In this document: positions 12,026 to 21,830 of the stretch, piece after piece
Layout of the letters: each line of letters begins with the position of its first letter
How positions within the stretch are numbered: the first letter of the stretch is position 1
Assembly: GCF_003101015.1 (NCBI RefSeq)
Contig: NZ_CP029206.1
Location: 2,057,001-2,121,000, forward strand
Source of the DNA: Actinobacillus porcitonsillarum
Lineage (GTDB): Bacteria > Pseudomonadota > Gammaproteobacteria > Enterobacterales > Pasteurellaceae
Length of the DNA stretch: 64,000 nucleotides
Direction of reading: 5' to 3'
The notes under the pieces: generated by a model
What the model was told of the DNA's origin: nothing
What the model saw: the letters and a program-made list of their open reading frames with translations, nothing else
The model's database searches: none
Made by a program: the position numbers and the translations under genes

Positions 12026-13486
12026 CTATTTTAATTCAACCACTTCACTGATTATTTGCCCAGTTTCCAGTTGCGTGATTAGCTTATCTCCAACAGCTAC
12101 CTCTTTTGCATTGGTTAAAATGTGTCCTTTTGAAGTTTGCGTAATAGAATATCCCCGTCCGAGAATTTTTAGAGGGCTTAAACCATCTAAACGGGTACAT
12201 AGCGCTTGAAAACGTTGATATTCTTTCAAATAACGTTTATCCATTACGTAATTGAGTTGTTGTGCTAAATGGGCAATATATTGCTGCCTTTTTCCTATCT
12301 GATAGGGTAATGGCGAACTTTCAATACGTTTTGTAAGGTTTTCCCAATCTTGTTTTTTTCGTGATAAGTATTGAGACATTTGCTGATGTAAACGCACTTC
12401 TCTTTGGGCTAATTGTTCACGTTGCACCTCTAATTTACGTTTAGGATGATGAGGCTGTAAACGTAAAAATACCTGTGTTAATTGGTTACGCCGAGCTGAA
12501 AGTAAGCTCTTAACCGATTTTTCCATTCGATAAGCCAGTTGTTCAAACCGGATTTTGAATACATGAAGGTACTTTGACGGATGTTGTGCATTTAAACGTA
12601 AATTCAACTGCTGAAAGTGAGTGAGTTTTTCATGCCAAATACGATCAAAAGCTAAATTAACCATATTGAAATGATGTTGAAGCTGTCGTATCAGTTCTTG
12701 CTGATCCCGACTCACAAGTTCTGCCGCAGCAGAAGGAGTCGGTGCACGTAAATCTGCAACAAAATCAGCAATAGTAACATCGGTTTCATGCCCTACGGCA
12801 CTAATAATGGGAATTTCTGAACGATGAATTGCATAAGCAACCACTTCTTCATTAAAACACCATAAATCTTCTAATGAACCACCGCCACGCCCGACAATTA
12901 AAACATCACATTCTTGACGGCGATTAGCTAAATCAATCGTTTGAACAATATCTTGTGTCGCCTCTTTGCCTTGGACTAAAGTGGGATAAATAACTACAGC
13001 TAAACTTGGATCTCGGCGTTTTAAGATATTCAAAATATCTTGTAATGCCGCACCGCTTGATGACGTGATAATCCCCACTCGTTTCACAAAATCAGGTAGC
13101 GCTTTTTTATGTTCTTGTGCAAATAGTCCTTGTGCTGCGAGTTTCATTTTTAATTGTTCAAACTGCTGTTGTAGCAATCCTTCTCCAGCCGGTTGCATGC
13201 TTTCAATGATAAGTTGGTAATCGCCACGAGGCTCGTATAAACTCACACTGGCTCGGACAAGCACTTGCATACCATTCTGAGGGTAAAACGTCACACGGCT
13301 ATTTTTCATTTTGAACATCGCACAACGTACCTGTGCATTTTCGTCTTTTAACGTCAGATACCAATGCCCTGAAACCGGCTGGCTAAAATTAGAAATTTCG
13401 CCGGTTAGCCAAATTTGCCCTAATTCTGTTTCAAGTAAATGCCGAACAGAGTAATTGAGTTGTGTAACAGTAAGAATATTGTTCAT
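12026..13486 (-). CDS. xseA: Exodeoxyribonuclease VII large subunit
   Basis: Large subunit of the single-strand-specific exonuclease VII, which acts with several XseB copies in repair and recombination. The N-terminal OB-fold (about 1-100, [21 protein letters not shown]) is followed by the nuclease core with [14 protein letters not shown] and the [15 protein letters not shown] and SAVGHETD motifs. A long basic coiled-coil region (about 260-430) follows, ending in GRGYSIT. The 486-residue length is slightly above E. coli XseA (about 456). xseB is not adjacent. Confidence 0.95.
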   Translation of the reverse strand: MNNILTVTQLNYSVRHLLETELGQIWLTGEISNFSQPVSGHWYLTLKDENAQVRCAMFKMKNSRVTFYPQNGMQVLVRASVSLYEPRGDYQLIIESMQPAGEGLLQQQFEQLKMKLAAQGLFAQEHKKALPDFVKRVGIITSSSGAALQDILNILKRRDPSLAVVIYPTLVQGKEATQDIVQTIDLANRRQECDVLIVGRGGGSLEDLWCFNEEVVAYAIHRSEIPIISAVGHETDVTIADFVADLRAPTPSAAAELVSRDQQELIRQLQHHFNMVNLAFDRIWHEKLTHFQQLNLRLNAQHPSKYLHVFKIRFEQLAYRMEKSVKSLLSARRNQLTQVFLRLQPHHPKRKLEVQREQLAQREVRLHQQMSQYLSRKKQDWENLTKRIESSPLPYQIGKRQQYIAHLAQQLNYVMDKRYLKEYQRFQALCTRLDGLSPLKILGRGYSITQTSKGHILTNAKEVAVGDKLITQLETGQIISEVVELK

Positions 13487-13589
13487 ATCAAAATGCGATA
13501 AGGATAGATAAAGCGAGTTTAAAGATTAGAGGGCAAGACTGCAAGCGGTGAAATCTAAATCTTTTTTTACCGATTGGCAGATAAAAGAA

Positions 13590-13612
13590 AACCCTCGATA
13601 ATTTCGAGGGTT
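13590..13612 (-). terminator. Terminator of tRNA-fMet
   Basis: AACCCTCGA (13590-13598) and TCGAGGGTT (13604-13612) form a perfect 9-bp stem with a 5-nt loop. On the minus strand it is followed by TTCTTTTATC, 8 bp beyond the tRNA 3' end. Confidence 0.85.
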
Positions 13613-13619
13613 AAGAATT

Positions 13620-13696
<77 letters not shown>

Positions 13697-13709
13697 TCTG
13701 ATGTGAGGT

Positions 13710-13737
13710 ATAATACTCTTTCACGATTTAATTGCAA
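13710..13737 (-). promoter_or_regulatory. Promoter of tRNA-fMet
   Basis: On the minus strand TTGCAA (13737-13732) and TATTAT (13715-13710) are separated by 16 bp, about 14 bp upstream of the tRNA 5' end. Confidence 0.6.
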
Positions 13738-13911
13738 GTTTTATTTCAAGAAAACTATTTATATGCCGAATTTTAAAACAGAATTGGCATAAAATTTCAC
13801 AAAAAGACGAAATTTAAAGCATAAAATTTTTTGTATCGTTTTGGTTTATTTTTTGTTAATCTAGCGTTCTATTTTCTTCCCTTTATACTTTAATTTAATA
13901 ATAGGATTTTT

Positions 13912-15030
13912 ATGAATTGGAAAGCATATAGCAAATGGGCTATGGTTTTAGGCTTCTCTGTGCTCGTTGTCGGATGTTCATCTAAAAAAGCCCCTCAACG
14001 TACCTCTGTTGCGGATATTTACGCTGAAAATGCAAAATTAGGCGCTATCTATAAAAACCGTCAAGTTATGCCGTCATACATGAATTTTGCTCGCGTACAA
14101 GCGGTTGAAAACAAACAAAATATTGTAAACGGACGTGATTTTATTTCCCAAATTAACAATGTTCGCGCTTACTCTGACCGCATATCTAATCGCTATGAAG
14201 GCATTTACAGCAAAGTGCAACGTTGGGTGTCTTCTGGCGCTGATGTCGATGATCTCAGCAAATATGGCATCAATGCAAACCTCATGCGTGGGCAAGATGG
14301 CTATCAAAACGTGAATTTAACCGGTTATTATGCACCTGTATTACAGGCTCGTCGTACGCCACAAGGCGAATTCCAACATCCTTTATACCGTTTACCTGCG
14401 AATAAACGCTTTACTCGCGCACAAATCTATGCAGGCGCATTAGAAGGACAGGGCTTAGAGTTAGCATACTCAAACTCGATGGTAGATAACTTCTTTCTTG
14501 GTGTACAAGGGAGTGGTTTTATCGATTTTGGTGAAGGGCGCCTAAGCCATGTCGCTTATGCAGGACAAAATGGTTATAAATACAATGCTGTTGGACGCCT
14601 ATTAGTTGAAGATGGTGAAATTCCAAAAGAAAAAATGTCCGCTCAAGCGATCAAAGATTGGACAAAACGTAATCCTAGCCGTACTCAAGAGTTATTAGAA
14701 CGTAACCCTTCTTATGTCTTCTTCAAATTTGATGAAACTCACGATGTAAAAGGCTCTGCAGGTGTGCCACTTGTTGCATTAGCTTCTGTGGCTTCAGATA
14801 AAAGCCTTGTGCCATCAGGTAGCGTACTTTTAGTTGAAATGCCGTTAATCGATGATAATGGCAAGTGGACAGGTAAACACGAAATGCGCCTCATGGTGGC
14901 TCTTGATGTAGGTGGTGCAGTTAAAGGACACCATTTTGATATTTATCAAGGCATTGAAAGTGTGAATAAAAAAGCCGCTCAAACAGCAGGCTTACTTAAA
15001 CACTTTGGACGCGTTTGGGTGTTAAATTAA
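13912..15030 (+). CDS. mltA: Membrane-bound lytic murein transglycosylase A
   Basis: Outer-membrane lipoprotein that cleaves peptidoglycan glycan strands to 1,6-anhydromuramyl products during wall turnover. A lipoprotein signal peptide ends at the lipobox VVGC with lipidated Cys22. The MltA domain (NLTGYYAPVLQARRTPQG and following) and C-terminal 3D domain are present. The catalytic Asp lies in ALDVGGAVKGHHFDIYQG, near residue 325. The 372 residues are near the usual length. One Apl-type uptake core lies inside the gene near 14093. It ends in a long hairpin terminator. Confidence 0.95.
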   Translation: MNWKAYSKWAMVLGFSVLVVGCSSKKAPQRTSVADIYAENAKLGAIYKNRQVMPSYMNFARVQAVENKQNIVNGRDFISQINNVRAYSDRISNRYEGIYSKVQRWVSSGADVDDLSKYGINANLMRGQDGYQNVNLTGYYAPVLQARRTPQGEFQHPLYRLPANKRFTRAQIYAGALEGQGLELAYSNSMVDNFFLGVQGSGFIDFGEGRLSHVAYAGQNGYKYNAVGRLLVEDGEIPKEKMSAQAIKDWTKRNPSRTQELLERNPSYVFFKFDETHDVKGSAGVPLVALASVASDKSLVPSGSVLLVEMPLIDDNGKWTGKHEMRLMVALDVGGAVKGHHFDIYQGIESVNKKAAQTAGLLKHFGRVWVLN

Positions 15031-15040
15031 TTTAAAAGAT

Positions 15041-15084
15041 AAAGCGGTAAGATTTACAATATTTTTTGCATATCTTACCGCTTT
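15041..15084. terminator. Bidirectional terminator between mltA and the 111-aa gene
   Basis: AAAGCGGTAAGAT (15041-15053) and ATCTTACCGCTTT (15072-15084) form a perfect 13-bp stem with an 18-nt loop between two convergent stops. Confidence 0.75.
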
Positions 15085-15086
15085 AA

Positions 15087-15422
15087 TTAAATACAACCAC
15101 CACAAGACCCACAACGCCAATCTTCCTTATTTACAGCCTGATAAAAATACCTAAACAGATCTTCTTCTAACGGAATATTCTCTGCAATAAACACATCACT
15201 TAGCCAGTCAATGTTTTCCACAATCCAATCATCCTCGTCTAATCCTTCTAGATAAAGCTCATCTTCCGGATCGATATAATTATAAATCCCTTTTGTTCCC
15301 ATATCTTTATCAGCCCGATCTTTAGGCAATGTTAATGCTTTCCCTTCATAAGAAATAATCCAATGCCCTAAACACATTACTTGTTGTTTACGAGTCCACT
15401 CTGCTTGAAACGGATTTGACAT
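15087..15422 (-). CDS. Small acidic protein of unknown function with a cysteine-rich tail
   Basis: I do not recognise this 111-residue protein. It has no signal peptide or membrane segment. The middle (residues 48-85) is strongly acidic (DPEDELYLEGLDEDDWIVEN), and it ends in WRCGSCGGCI, with three cysteines in CxxCxxC spacing at residues 104-110 plus Cys17. That tail could bind a metal or be redox active; this is inference. The start is uncertain: the ATG at 15422 gives MSNPFQAEW with an AGGAT-type site upstream. It stands alone between mltA (convergent) and cmoB (same strand, 159 bp upstream). The coding potential looks real: composition matches its neighbours and no convincing competing frame exists. 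Confidence 0.7.
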   Translation of the reverse strand: MSNPFQAEWTRKQQVMCLGHWIISYEGKALTLPKDRADKDMGTKGIYNYIDPEDELYLEGLDEDDWIVENIDWLSDVFIAENIPLEEDLFRYFYQAVNKEDWRCGSCGGCI

Positions 15423-15553
15423 AATAATCCTCAGTTCTCTGAATATCTAGATGTTATCAATTTTAGGTAGGTCAAAAGAGAGAGGATATACAAAGAAATT
15501 GGTAGATTTTAAGATATTTGAGGAAAATTTGATTTTATTCAAATGATGAAAAT

Positions 15554-15574
15554 GTGCGAGTCAACGACCCGCAC
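15554..15574 (-). terminator. Probable terminator of cmoB
   Basis: GTGCGAGTC (15554-15562) and GACCCGCAC (15566-15574) form a stem with one mismatch and a 3-nt loop. ATTTTCAT follows on the minus strand. The weak U-tract makes this moderate. Confidence 0.5.
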
Positions 15575-15581
15575 CTTAAAT

Positions 15582-16544
15582 TTACGCATTTGCCAAAATA
15601 ACAGCACGTTTGGGTGCCGGTAAGCCTTCTATAGTTTTAGAATGGTCATTCGGATCTAAAAAATCCACCAAACTTTCATTTTCCAGCCAATCTGTTTTGC
15701 GTTGCTCTTCAAGCGTTGTTACCGCTTGATCCACACAACGCACATTTTTAAAGCCAACTTTTTCAAGCCAGTTGATTAACGCAGGAACAGAAGGGATAAA
15801 ATAGACATTTTTCATTTTGGCATAACGATCTGCCGGAACTAATACATCATTCACATCACCATCAATAACTAAGGTCTCAAGCACTAACTCGCCCCCTTTC
15901 ACTAATTGCGCTTTAAGTTGTGAGAGATGATCGAGTGGCGATTTACGATGATATAAAACCCCCATTGAAAATACCGTATCAAAAGCTGCAAGCGGTTGCA
16001 TTTGTTCAATACCTAGCGGAATTAAATTCGCACGGCGGTCGTTACCTAATAGCTTTCTTACGACCTCAAATTGGCATAAGAAAAGCTCGGTAGGATCAAT
16101 GCCGACAACCATACTTGCCCCTTCGCCGACCATACGCCACATATGGTAGCCACTTCCACAACCGACATCTAATACCGTGCGATCTTTTAAAGGTGCAAGA
16201 TGAGGTAGCACTCGATCCCATTTAAAATCAGACCGCCATTCGGTATCAATATGAATACCGTGTAGGTGGTAAGGACCTTTGCGCCAAGGCATGAGTTGTT
16301 TTAAATGATGAACAATTCTTTGCGTTTCTCCATTGGAAAGAGGTGCTTCCGGCACGGCTTCTACCTTATCTTTTAAGTTAAGCGTTACCGCAACATCCGG
16401 CATATAATCCACGATTTTTGCCCATTTAGCATAATCACCGTGAGTTGTTTTTTCCCACTGTTTTAATTGGAGAGGGAGCGTTTCAAGCCACGCAGAAAGT
16501 TTTGTTGTTGCAATTTGTTGATAAAAAGGACGGAAATCAATCAT
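15582..16544 (-). CDS. cmoB: tRNA U34 carboxymethyltransferase
   Basis: Uses carboxy-S-adenosylmethionine (made by CmoA) to convert 5-hydroxyuridine at the tRNA wobble position to 5-carboxymethoxyuridine (cmo5U). The 320-residue protein has a class I methyltransferase fold with the cofactor loop [10 protein letters not shown] (125-134) and [12 protein letters not shown] (149-160), diagnostic of CmoB. cmoA is not adjacent. It lies downstream of ycaO on the same strand with a 49-bp gap holding a small hairpin. Confidence 0.95.
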   Translation of the reverse strand: MIDFRPFYQQIATTKLSAWLETLPLQLKQWEKTTHGDYAKWAKIVDYMPDVAVTLNLKDKVEAVPEAPLSNGETQRIVHHLKQLMPWRKGPYHLHGIHIDTEWRSDFKWDRVLPHLAPLKDRTVLDVGCGSGYHMWRMVGEGASMVVGIDPTELFLCQFEVVRKLLGNDRRANLIPLGIEQMQPLAAFDTVFSMGVLYHRKSPLDHLSQLKAQLVKGGELVLETLVIDGDVNDVLVPADRYAKMKNVYFIPSVPALINWLEKVGFKNVRCVDQAVTTLEEQRKTDWLENESLVDFLDPNDHSKTIEGLPAPKRAVILANA

Positions 16545-16562
16545 TTTCTTCTTTAAAGTGAT

Positions 16563-16583
16563 AAGGACGCTTATGGCGTCCTT
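16563..16583. terminator. Hairpin between ycaO and cmoB
   Basis: AAGGACGC (16563-16570) and GCGTCCTT (16576-16583) form a perfect 8-bp stem with a 5-nt loop. On the minus strand the following bases are only moderately U-rich, so it may attenuate rather than end transcription into cmoB. Confidence 0.45.
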
Positions 16584-16593
16584 AGAATTAACA

Positions 16594-18339
16594 TTATTTA
16601 ACTTGTTGTAATTTTCGGTATGCCGCTAACAATTTTTGATGAGCCGGCATATCTTCAAGGCTTTCATCAGAACCGCTTAAGCCGTGGAATGGATTACCGC
16701 CTTGTACCGCAGACCACGCAAAGTCCACCGCATCTTTGCCGTACATTTTGTTAAATACCATGCGATATTGTTCTGCCTCGCGCGCCTCATCTAAGAACAA
16801 CTCAATCGACTGAATTAAACAACGGTAGTAGTTGTTACGCTCTGCTGAGAAAACAGAAGCATTCATATCTGCTGTCCAGTTTGCCCAATCTAAGGCTTCT
16901 TCAAGGTTGCCTAACGCAAGGTGTAACATTGATTTTAACTCGCCGATACGCAAGGTTTGCAATGCCGAGCCTTTTTCTGCGACAATGCCGATAAACTCAC
17001 GCACACGGGTCATATCGTCAATGCTTTGTTCGTCCAACTCGTCCAGTAACTCTTGGTAGGTTTCTTGATCGTGGTGGAAATATGGCAAGTCGAGCAAAAT
17101 CCCACGCCATTCCATACCCATATTGTTGTTTGCATAAATTAAGTCGTCTGACGGATAGATGTTTGACATACCTGGGGCAAGAATACGGCAAGCGTAAACG
17201 CCTAAATGTTCGTAATCCATAATATAGACTTCTTGTTTATGCTTATTGAAAATTGCCATTAAGTTGGCAAATTCTTGTTCTGTCGTGCCTGAAAAATCCC
17301 AGTGAACGAAGTCGTAATCCGCTTCAGATTTGAAAAGATCCCACGAAATCAGACCGCTTGAGTCAATGAAGTGAGTTTCAAGGTTAGCGTGATCTGCCAC
17401 ATCTTCATTGTTAAATGAAGGCGGTGCGAAAACATCTAAATCTTTCAAGCTACGACCTTGTAATAATTCGGTTACAGTACGTTCAAACGCTACTTGGAAA
17501 TTCGGGTGTGCACCGAAAGAAGCAAAGCAAGTGCCGTTATTCGGATTGAGTAAAATCACACAAATGACAGGGAACTCACCACCGAGTGACGCATCGTAGC
17601 AGAGGATCGGGAAGCCTTCTTGTTCCAGTTTTTCGATAGAGGCTTTGATCGTTGGGTAGCCGTCAATTACACTTTGTGGGATTTCAGGCAGGCTGATCGC
17701 TTCTGTGATAATGCGGTTTTTCACAAAACGCTCAAACACTTCCGATAAACCTTGTACACGGGCTTCGTTTTTGGTGTTACCAGCGGACATACCGTTAGAT
17801 ACGAATAAGTTACCGATAATACTTTGCGGAATATATACCGTTTGACCATCTGATTGGCGAGTATAAGGCAGAGCCACGATACCACGATCAGCATTGCCCG
17901 ATTGTAAATCAATCAGTAAATCTGGGGTTAAATCGCCGTGAGGGTCGAAATAGCCACGCAAGAATGGATCTAAAATGCCTTCCGGTAGCGTTTCTTCATC
18001 TTCAATTTCAAACCATTTTTCACTTGGATAGTGAACAAATTTGCCTTCGGCAATCTCTTTACCTAAATAGAAATCCGCCCAGAAATAGTTGGTGGATAAA
18101 CGTTCAAAATATTCCCCTAACGCAGAAGCTAACGCCGCTTTTTTACTTGCCCCTTTACCGTTTGAGAAACATTGTGGGCAGTCTGCATCACGAATATGTA
18201 CCGACCATACATTTGGCACTGGATTGAGCCACGAGGCTTCTTCAATGTTAAAGCCTAAGTTTTTCAATTTCGTTTGGAATTTTTCGATACTCTCTTCAAG
18301 GGCAGCATCTTTACCCGTAATAAAGGTTTTTTCAGTCAT
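16594..18339 (-). CDS. ycaO: YcaO-type ATP-binding protein (putative ribosomal S12 methylthiolation accessory factor)
   Basis: The 581-residue protein matches E. coli YcaO (about 586). The YcaO domain carries the ATP-binding pattern [22 protein letters not shown] (about residues 65-86). The C-terminal third resembles the helical repeat region. E. coli YcaO has been linked to beta-methylthiolation of ribosomal protein S12 with RimO. No cyclodehydratase partner or precursor peptide is nearby, so there is no sign of a peptide natural-product cluster. I chose the ATG at 18339 ([12 protein letters not shown]); an upstream in-frame extension of 51 codons is not family-like. It is divergent from rng. 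Confidence 0.9.
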   Translation of the reverse strand: MTEKTFITGKDAALEESIEKFQTKLKNLGFNIEEASWLNPVPNVWSVHIRDADCPQCFSNGKGASKKAALASALGEYFERLSTNYFWADFYLGKEIAEGKFVHYPSEKWFEIEDEETLPEGILDPFLRGYFDPHGDLTPDLLIDLQSGNADRGIVALPYTRQSDGQTVYIPQSIIGNLFVSNGMSAGNTKNEARVQGLSEVFERFVKNRIITEAISLPEIPQSVIDGYPTIKASIEKLEQEGFPILCYDASLGGEFPVICVILLNPNNGTCFASFGAHPNFQVAFERTVTELLQGRSLKDLDVFAPPSFNNEDVADHANLETHFIDSSGLISWDLFKSEADYDFVHWDFSGTTEQEFANLMAIFNKHKQEVYIMDYEHLGVYACRILAPGMSNIYPSDDLIYANNNMGMEWRGILLDLPYFHHDQETYQELLDELDEQSIDDMTRVREFIGIVAEKGSALQTLRIGELKSMLHLALGNLEEALDWANWTADMNASVFSAERNNYYRCLIQSIELFLDEAREAEQYRMVFNKMYGKDAVDFAWSAVQGGNPFHGLSGSDESLEDMPAHQKLLAAYRKLQQVK

Positions 18340-18480
18340 TAAAATAGCCTGTTCAAAATAAGGAAAATCATTGCGATATTCTAACAAATGTGTAACAAGA
18401 AAGCATTGGATTTCTCTCTTTGCCAATTTCCTACCAAAAACAACCGCTTGTTTGATCTTGATTTTTGTTTTCTGATGAAT

Positions 18481-18495
18481 GAAGTGATACACTTC
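18481..18495. repeat. Palindrome in the rng leader/promoter
   Basis: GAAGTG-ATA-CACTTC is a perfect 6-bp-arm inverted repeat 27 bp before the rng ATG. It overlaps a possible -10 (TACACT) that lies 17 bp from TTGTTT. It could be an operator or an RNA hairpin. Confidence 0.4.
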
Positions 18496-18522
18496 CTCTA
18501 ATTTAATTTAGGGACAAACGAT

Positions 18523-19998
18523 ATGAGTGGTGCAGAATTATTAGTCAATGTAACACCGAGCGAAACACGGGTGGCATTGGTAGAAAATGGGATCTTAAAA
18601 GAACTACATATTGAGCGAGAAGCCAAACGGGGTATTGTCGGCAACATTTATAAAGGGCGAGTGACCCGAGTGCTCCCCGGCATGCAATCCGCATTTGTTG
18701 ATATTGGCTTAGAAAAAGCGGCGTTTTTACATGCTTCTGACATTGTTTCACATACAGAATGTGTTGATGAAAACGAGAAAAAGCAATTTGTCGTCAAAAA
18801 TATCAGTGAATTAGTCCGTGAGGGGCAAGATATTATTGTTCAAGTCGTTAAAGATCCGCTTGGGACAAAAGGCGCACGACTCACGACCGATATTACCCTA
18901 CCTTCTCGCTATTTGGTTTTTATGCCAGAAAATAGCCACGTGGGCGTTTCTCAACGGATCGAAAGTGAAGAAGAGCGTAACCGTTTAAAAGCCTTAGTTG
19001 AACCTTATTGTGATGAATTAGGTGGCTTTATTGTGCGAACAGCGGCAGAAGACGTTGCCCATGAAAGTTTAGAACAAGATACTATCTTCCTCAAACGATT
19101 ATGGCGCAAGGTGTTAGAAAGAAAAGCAAAATACCCAACAAGATCGATGCTCTATGGCGAACTGGCGTTGGCTCAACGTGTTTTGCGAGATTTTGTCGGC
19201 ACCCATATTAGTTCAGTCAAAATTGACTCAAAAATTACTTTTGAACAAGTAAAAGAGTTCTTAAATGAATTTATGCCGGAACTCACAGACAGCGTAAGTT
19301 TATATAGTGGCACTCAAACCTTATTTGATGCCTATGGCGTGGAAGAGGCAATCCAAAAAGCCTTAGATAAACGGGTTGATTTAAAATCGGGCGGCTACTT
19401 AATTATTGAACAGACCGAAGCCATGACAACGATTGACATCAACACAGGTGCCTTTGTCGGGCATCGTGATTTAGCCCATACGATTTTTAACACAAACATT
19501 GAGGCAACGAAAGCGATTGCTCATCAACTCCAATTACGTAATTTAGGCGGCATTATTATCATTGACTTCATTGATATGCAGGAAGAAGAGCACCGCCTAC
19601 GTGTTTTGGAATCGCTTGAACAAGCCTTAAAAGGCGACCGAGTGAAAACGAATGTTAATGGCTTTACCCAACTTGGCTTAGTCGAGATGACTCGCAAGCG
19701 TACACGAGAAAGCCTAGAGCGTATTTTGTGTTGCGATTGCCCTGCTTGTAAAGGGCGTGGAACGATTAAAACCGTTGAAACAGTGTGTTATGAAATTCTC
19801 CGTGAAATCGTGCGAGTTCATCATCTCTTTAATACAGAGAAAGTTCGAGTTTACGCCTCAAAAGAGGTGGCAGAATACTTAATCCATGAAGAAACGCATG
19901 CTTCGCTTGCCGAATTAGAAGCCTTTATCGGAAAAAAAGTCGAAATCAAATTAGAGCCTTACTATCATCAAGATCAGTTTGATGTAGTTGTAATGTAA
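18523..19998 (+). CDS. rng: Ribonuclease G
   Basis: Endoribonuclease of the RNase E/G family that matures the 16S rRNA 5' end and degrades some mRNAs. The order is an S1 domain (GIVGNIYKGRVTRVLPGMQSAF, about 36-58 onward), a 5'-sensor/RNase H-like region, DNase I-like catalytic Asp residues in TTIDINTG (about 304) and IIDFIDM (about 347), and the zinc-link cysteines in CDCPACKG (about 404). At 491 residues it lacks the long C-terminal degradosome scaffold, which separates it from RNase E. A GGGAC site precedes ATG. Confidence 0.95.
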   Translation: MSGAELLVNVTPSETRVALVENGILKELHIEREAKRGIVGNIYKGRVTRVLPGMQSAFVDIGLEKAAFLHASDIVSHTECVDENEKKQFVVKNISELVREGQDIIVQVVKDPLGTKGARLTTDITLPSRYLVFMPENSHVGVSQRIESEEERNRLKALVEPYCDELGGFIVRTAAEDVAHESLEQDTIFLKRLWRKVLERKAKYPTRSMLYGELALAQRVLRDFVGTHISSVKIDSKITFEQVKEFLNEFMPELTDSVSLYSGTQTLFDAYGVEEAIQKALDKRVDLKSGGYLIIEQTEAMTTIDINTGAFVGHRDLAHTIFNTNIEATKAIAHQLQLRNLGGIIIIDFIDMQEEEHRLRVLESLEQALKGDRVKTNVNGFTQLGLVEMTRKRTRESLERILCCDCPACKGRGTIKTVETVCYEILREIVRVHHLFNTEKVRVYASKEVAEYLIHEETHASLAELEAFIGKKVEIKLEPYYHQDQFDVVVM

Positions 19999-20036
19999 TG
20001 TTTTTATTTACATAAGAACTAATTTAAAAAATATGT

Positions 20037-20113
20037 GTAGGGGCGGGGTTTATCCCCGCCCGTAAGTCCTGATATTTGAATGAAATTCGGGCGGGGATAA
20101 ACCCCGCCCCTAC
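20037..20113. repeat. GTAG-type REPIN copy A (rng-lysS gap)
   Basis: Two perfect 26-bp inverted arms (20037-20062 and 20088-20113) each start with GTAG followed by an internal palindrome, GGGCGGGG-TTTA-TCCCCGCCC. The arms are separated by 25 bp. A GTAG head plus an imperfect palindrome, in inverted pairs, is the layout of REP/REPIN elements mobilised by TnpA-REP (RAYT) transposases. It fills most of the 282-bp intergenic region; the remainder holds one uptake signal and the lysS promoter. Confidence 0.85.
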
Positions 20114-20280
20114 GAAAACATTAAATGTTTGTTCAATTACTACATAATACAGAATTTTTATTGAAAATTTATCTTAAATCCGACCGCTTGTTTTCTACCA
20201 AAATCCTGCAAAATCGCTTATAATATCGCCCTTTTAGTCTTAGCAAATCCGAATTCTTTAAAAAAATTTAAGGTAATACC

Positions 20281-21786
20281 ATGTCTGAAGTTGAAAACCA
20301 AGAATTAGATCTTAACGGCGAAATGATTGCTCGCCGTGAAAAATTAGCCAAAATCCGTGAAATGGGAAATCCATTTCCAAATAAATTCCGCCGTGATGCT
20401 TATGCAAAAGATTTACACGCAAAATATGATGATGTTGATGGCGAAGCATTAAAAGAACAAGATATTCAAGTGAAAGTCGCTGGTCGTATTATGCTTAAAC
20501 GTGTAATGGGAAAAGCCTCTTTCTTCACAATCCAAGACGTAAGCGGACAAATTCAGCTTTATGTTGCTCGTGATAATCTTGCTGAAGGTGTTTATAGCGA
20601 TAAAGTGAGCCTTTGGGATTTAGGCGATATCGTTGGCGTATCAGGAACCTTATTCAAAACCAAAACAGGCGAATTAACGGTGCGTTGTTCTGAAGTAGAA
20701 TTATTAACGAAATCACTTCGCCCACTGCCAAATAAAGTACAAGGTATTACAGACCAAGAAATCCGTTATCGTCAGCGTTATTTAGATTTAATCTCTAACG
20801 AAGAATCTCGCCGTACCTTTATGATCCGTTCACAAGTGGTATCAGGTATTCGTCAATTCTTCTTAGAAAGAGGTTTTATTGAAGTTGAAACACCAATGTT
20901 ACAAGTGATTCCAGGCGGTGCTGCAGCTCGTCCATTTGTTACACACCACAATGCACTAGACGTAGATATGTATTTACGTATCGCACCGGAACTTTACTTA
21001 AAACGTTTAGTGGTAGGTGGTTTTGAGCGTGTATTCGAGTTAAACCGTAACTTCCGTAATGAAGGGGTTTCTGTTCGTCATAACCCTGAATTTACCATGA
21101 TTGAATACTACCAAGCCTATGCGGATTATCACGATTTAATGGATAACACCGAAGAATTATTACGTAAATTAGCATTAGATATTCTTGGCACTACTGATGT
21201 TCCTTACGGCGAATATGTGTTTGATTTTGGCAAACCATTTGAGCGTATCACTATGCATGAAGCGATTGTAAAATACGGCAATGGTATTTCAATGGAAGAT
21301 TTACACGATTTCGATAAAGCCGTTGCGATTGCAAAAGGTTTACACATTGAAATCCAAAAATCGTGGGGCTTAGGCTCTATTGTTAATGCGATCTTTGAAG
21401 AAGTGGCAGAACATCAACTTATTCAGCCAACCTTCTTAATGGCACACCCTGCGGAAATTTCACCGCTTGCACGCCGCAATGATGAAAATCCGGAAGTAAC
21501 AGACCGTTTTGAATTATTTATCGGTGGACGTGAAATCGGTAATGGCTTCTCAGAATTAAACGATGCAGAAGACCAAGCTGAACGCTTTGATGCACAAGTA
21601 GCCGCTAAAGATGCCGGTGATGATGAAGCAATGTTTAAAGATGAAGACTTCGTTGTTGCGCTTGAACACGGTTTACCACCAACTGCAGGCGAAGGTTTAG
21701 GTATTGACCGCTTAGCCATGATTTTTGCTAATGCACCGTCAATCCGTGATGTCATTCTCTTCCCTGCAATGCGTCAAAAAGCGTAA
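20281..21786 (+). CDS. lysS: Lysyl-tRNA synthetase, class II
   Basis: Charges tRNA-Lys. The N-terminal OB-fold anticodon-binding domain (about 60-175, [21 protein letters not shown]) is followed by the class II catalytic core. Motif 1 lies in FIEVETPML, motif 2 in [20 protein letters not shown] and motif 3 in [10 protein letters not shown] near the C-terminus. The 501 residues match E. coli LysS (505). A TATAAT -10 at 20219-20224 lies about 60 bp upstream. It ends in a strong bidirectional terminator. prfB, its usual E. coli partner, is not directly adjacent. Confidence 0.97.
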   Translation: MSEVENQELDLNGEMIARREKLAKIREMGNPFPNKFRRDAYAKDLHAKYDDVDGEALKEQDIQVKVAGRIMLKRVMGKASFFTIQDVSGQIQLYVARDNLAEGVYSDKVSLWDLGDIVGVSGTLFKTKTGELTVRCSEVELLTKSLRPLPNKVQGITDQEIRYRQRYLDLISNEESRRTFMIRSQVVSGIRQFFLERGFIEVETPMLQVIPGGAAARPFVTHHNALDVDMYLRIAPELYLKRLVVGGFERVFELNRNFRNEGVSVRHNPEFTMIEYYQAYADYHDLMDNTEELLRKLALDILGTTDVPYGEYVFDFGKPFERITMHEAIVKYGNGISMEDLHDFDKAVAIAKGLHIEIQKSWGLGSIVNAIFEEVAEHQLIQPTFLMAHPAEISPLARRNDENPEVTDRFELFIGGREIGNGFSELNDAEDQAERFDAQVAAKDAGDDEAMFKDEDFVVALEHGLPPTAGEGLGIDRLAMIFANAPSIRDVILFPAMRQKA

Positions 21787-21801
21787 TAAAGCAGATCAAA
21801 T

Positions 21802-21826
21802 AAGGGCGAACATTTTGTTCGCCCTT
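21802..21826. terminator. Bidirectional terminator between lysS and yheS
   Basis: AAGGGCGAAC (21802-21811) and GTTCGCCCTT (21817-21826) form a perfect 10-bp stem with an ATTTT loop, between convergent stops. Confidence 0.8.
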
Positions 21827-21830
21827 CGCT

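Noticed and set aside
13520-13568. Plus-strand terminator in the xseA leader (AAAGATTAGA with TCTAAATCTTTTTTT)
   Set aside because: It needs a bulge and a loop of more than 20 nt, and no plus-strand gene lies upstream.
16594-18339. YcaO gene as part of a modified-peptide (TOMM) cluster
   Set aside because: No precursor peptide, E1-like partner, dehydrogenase or transporter is adjacent, and it matches the stand-alone enterobacterial YcaO.
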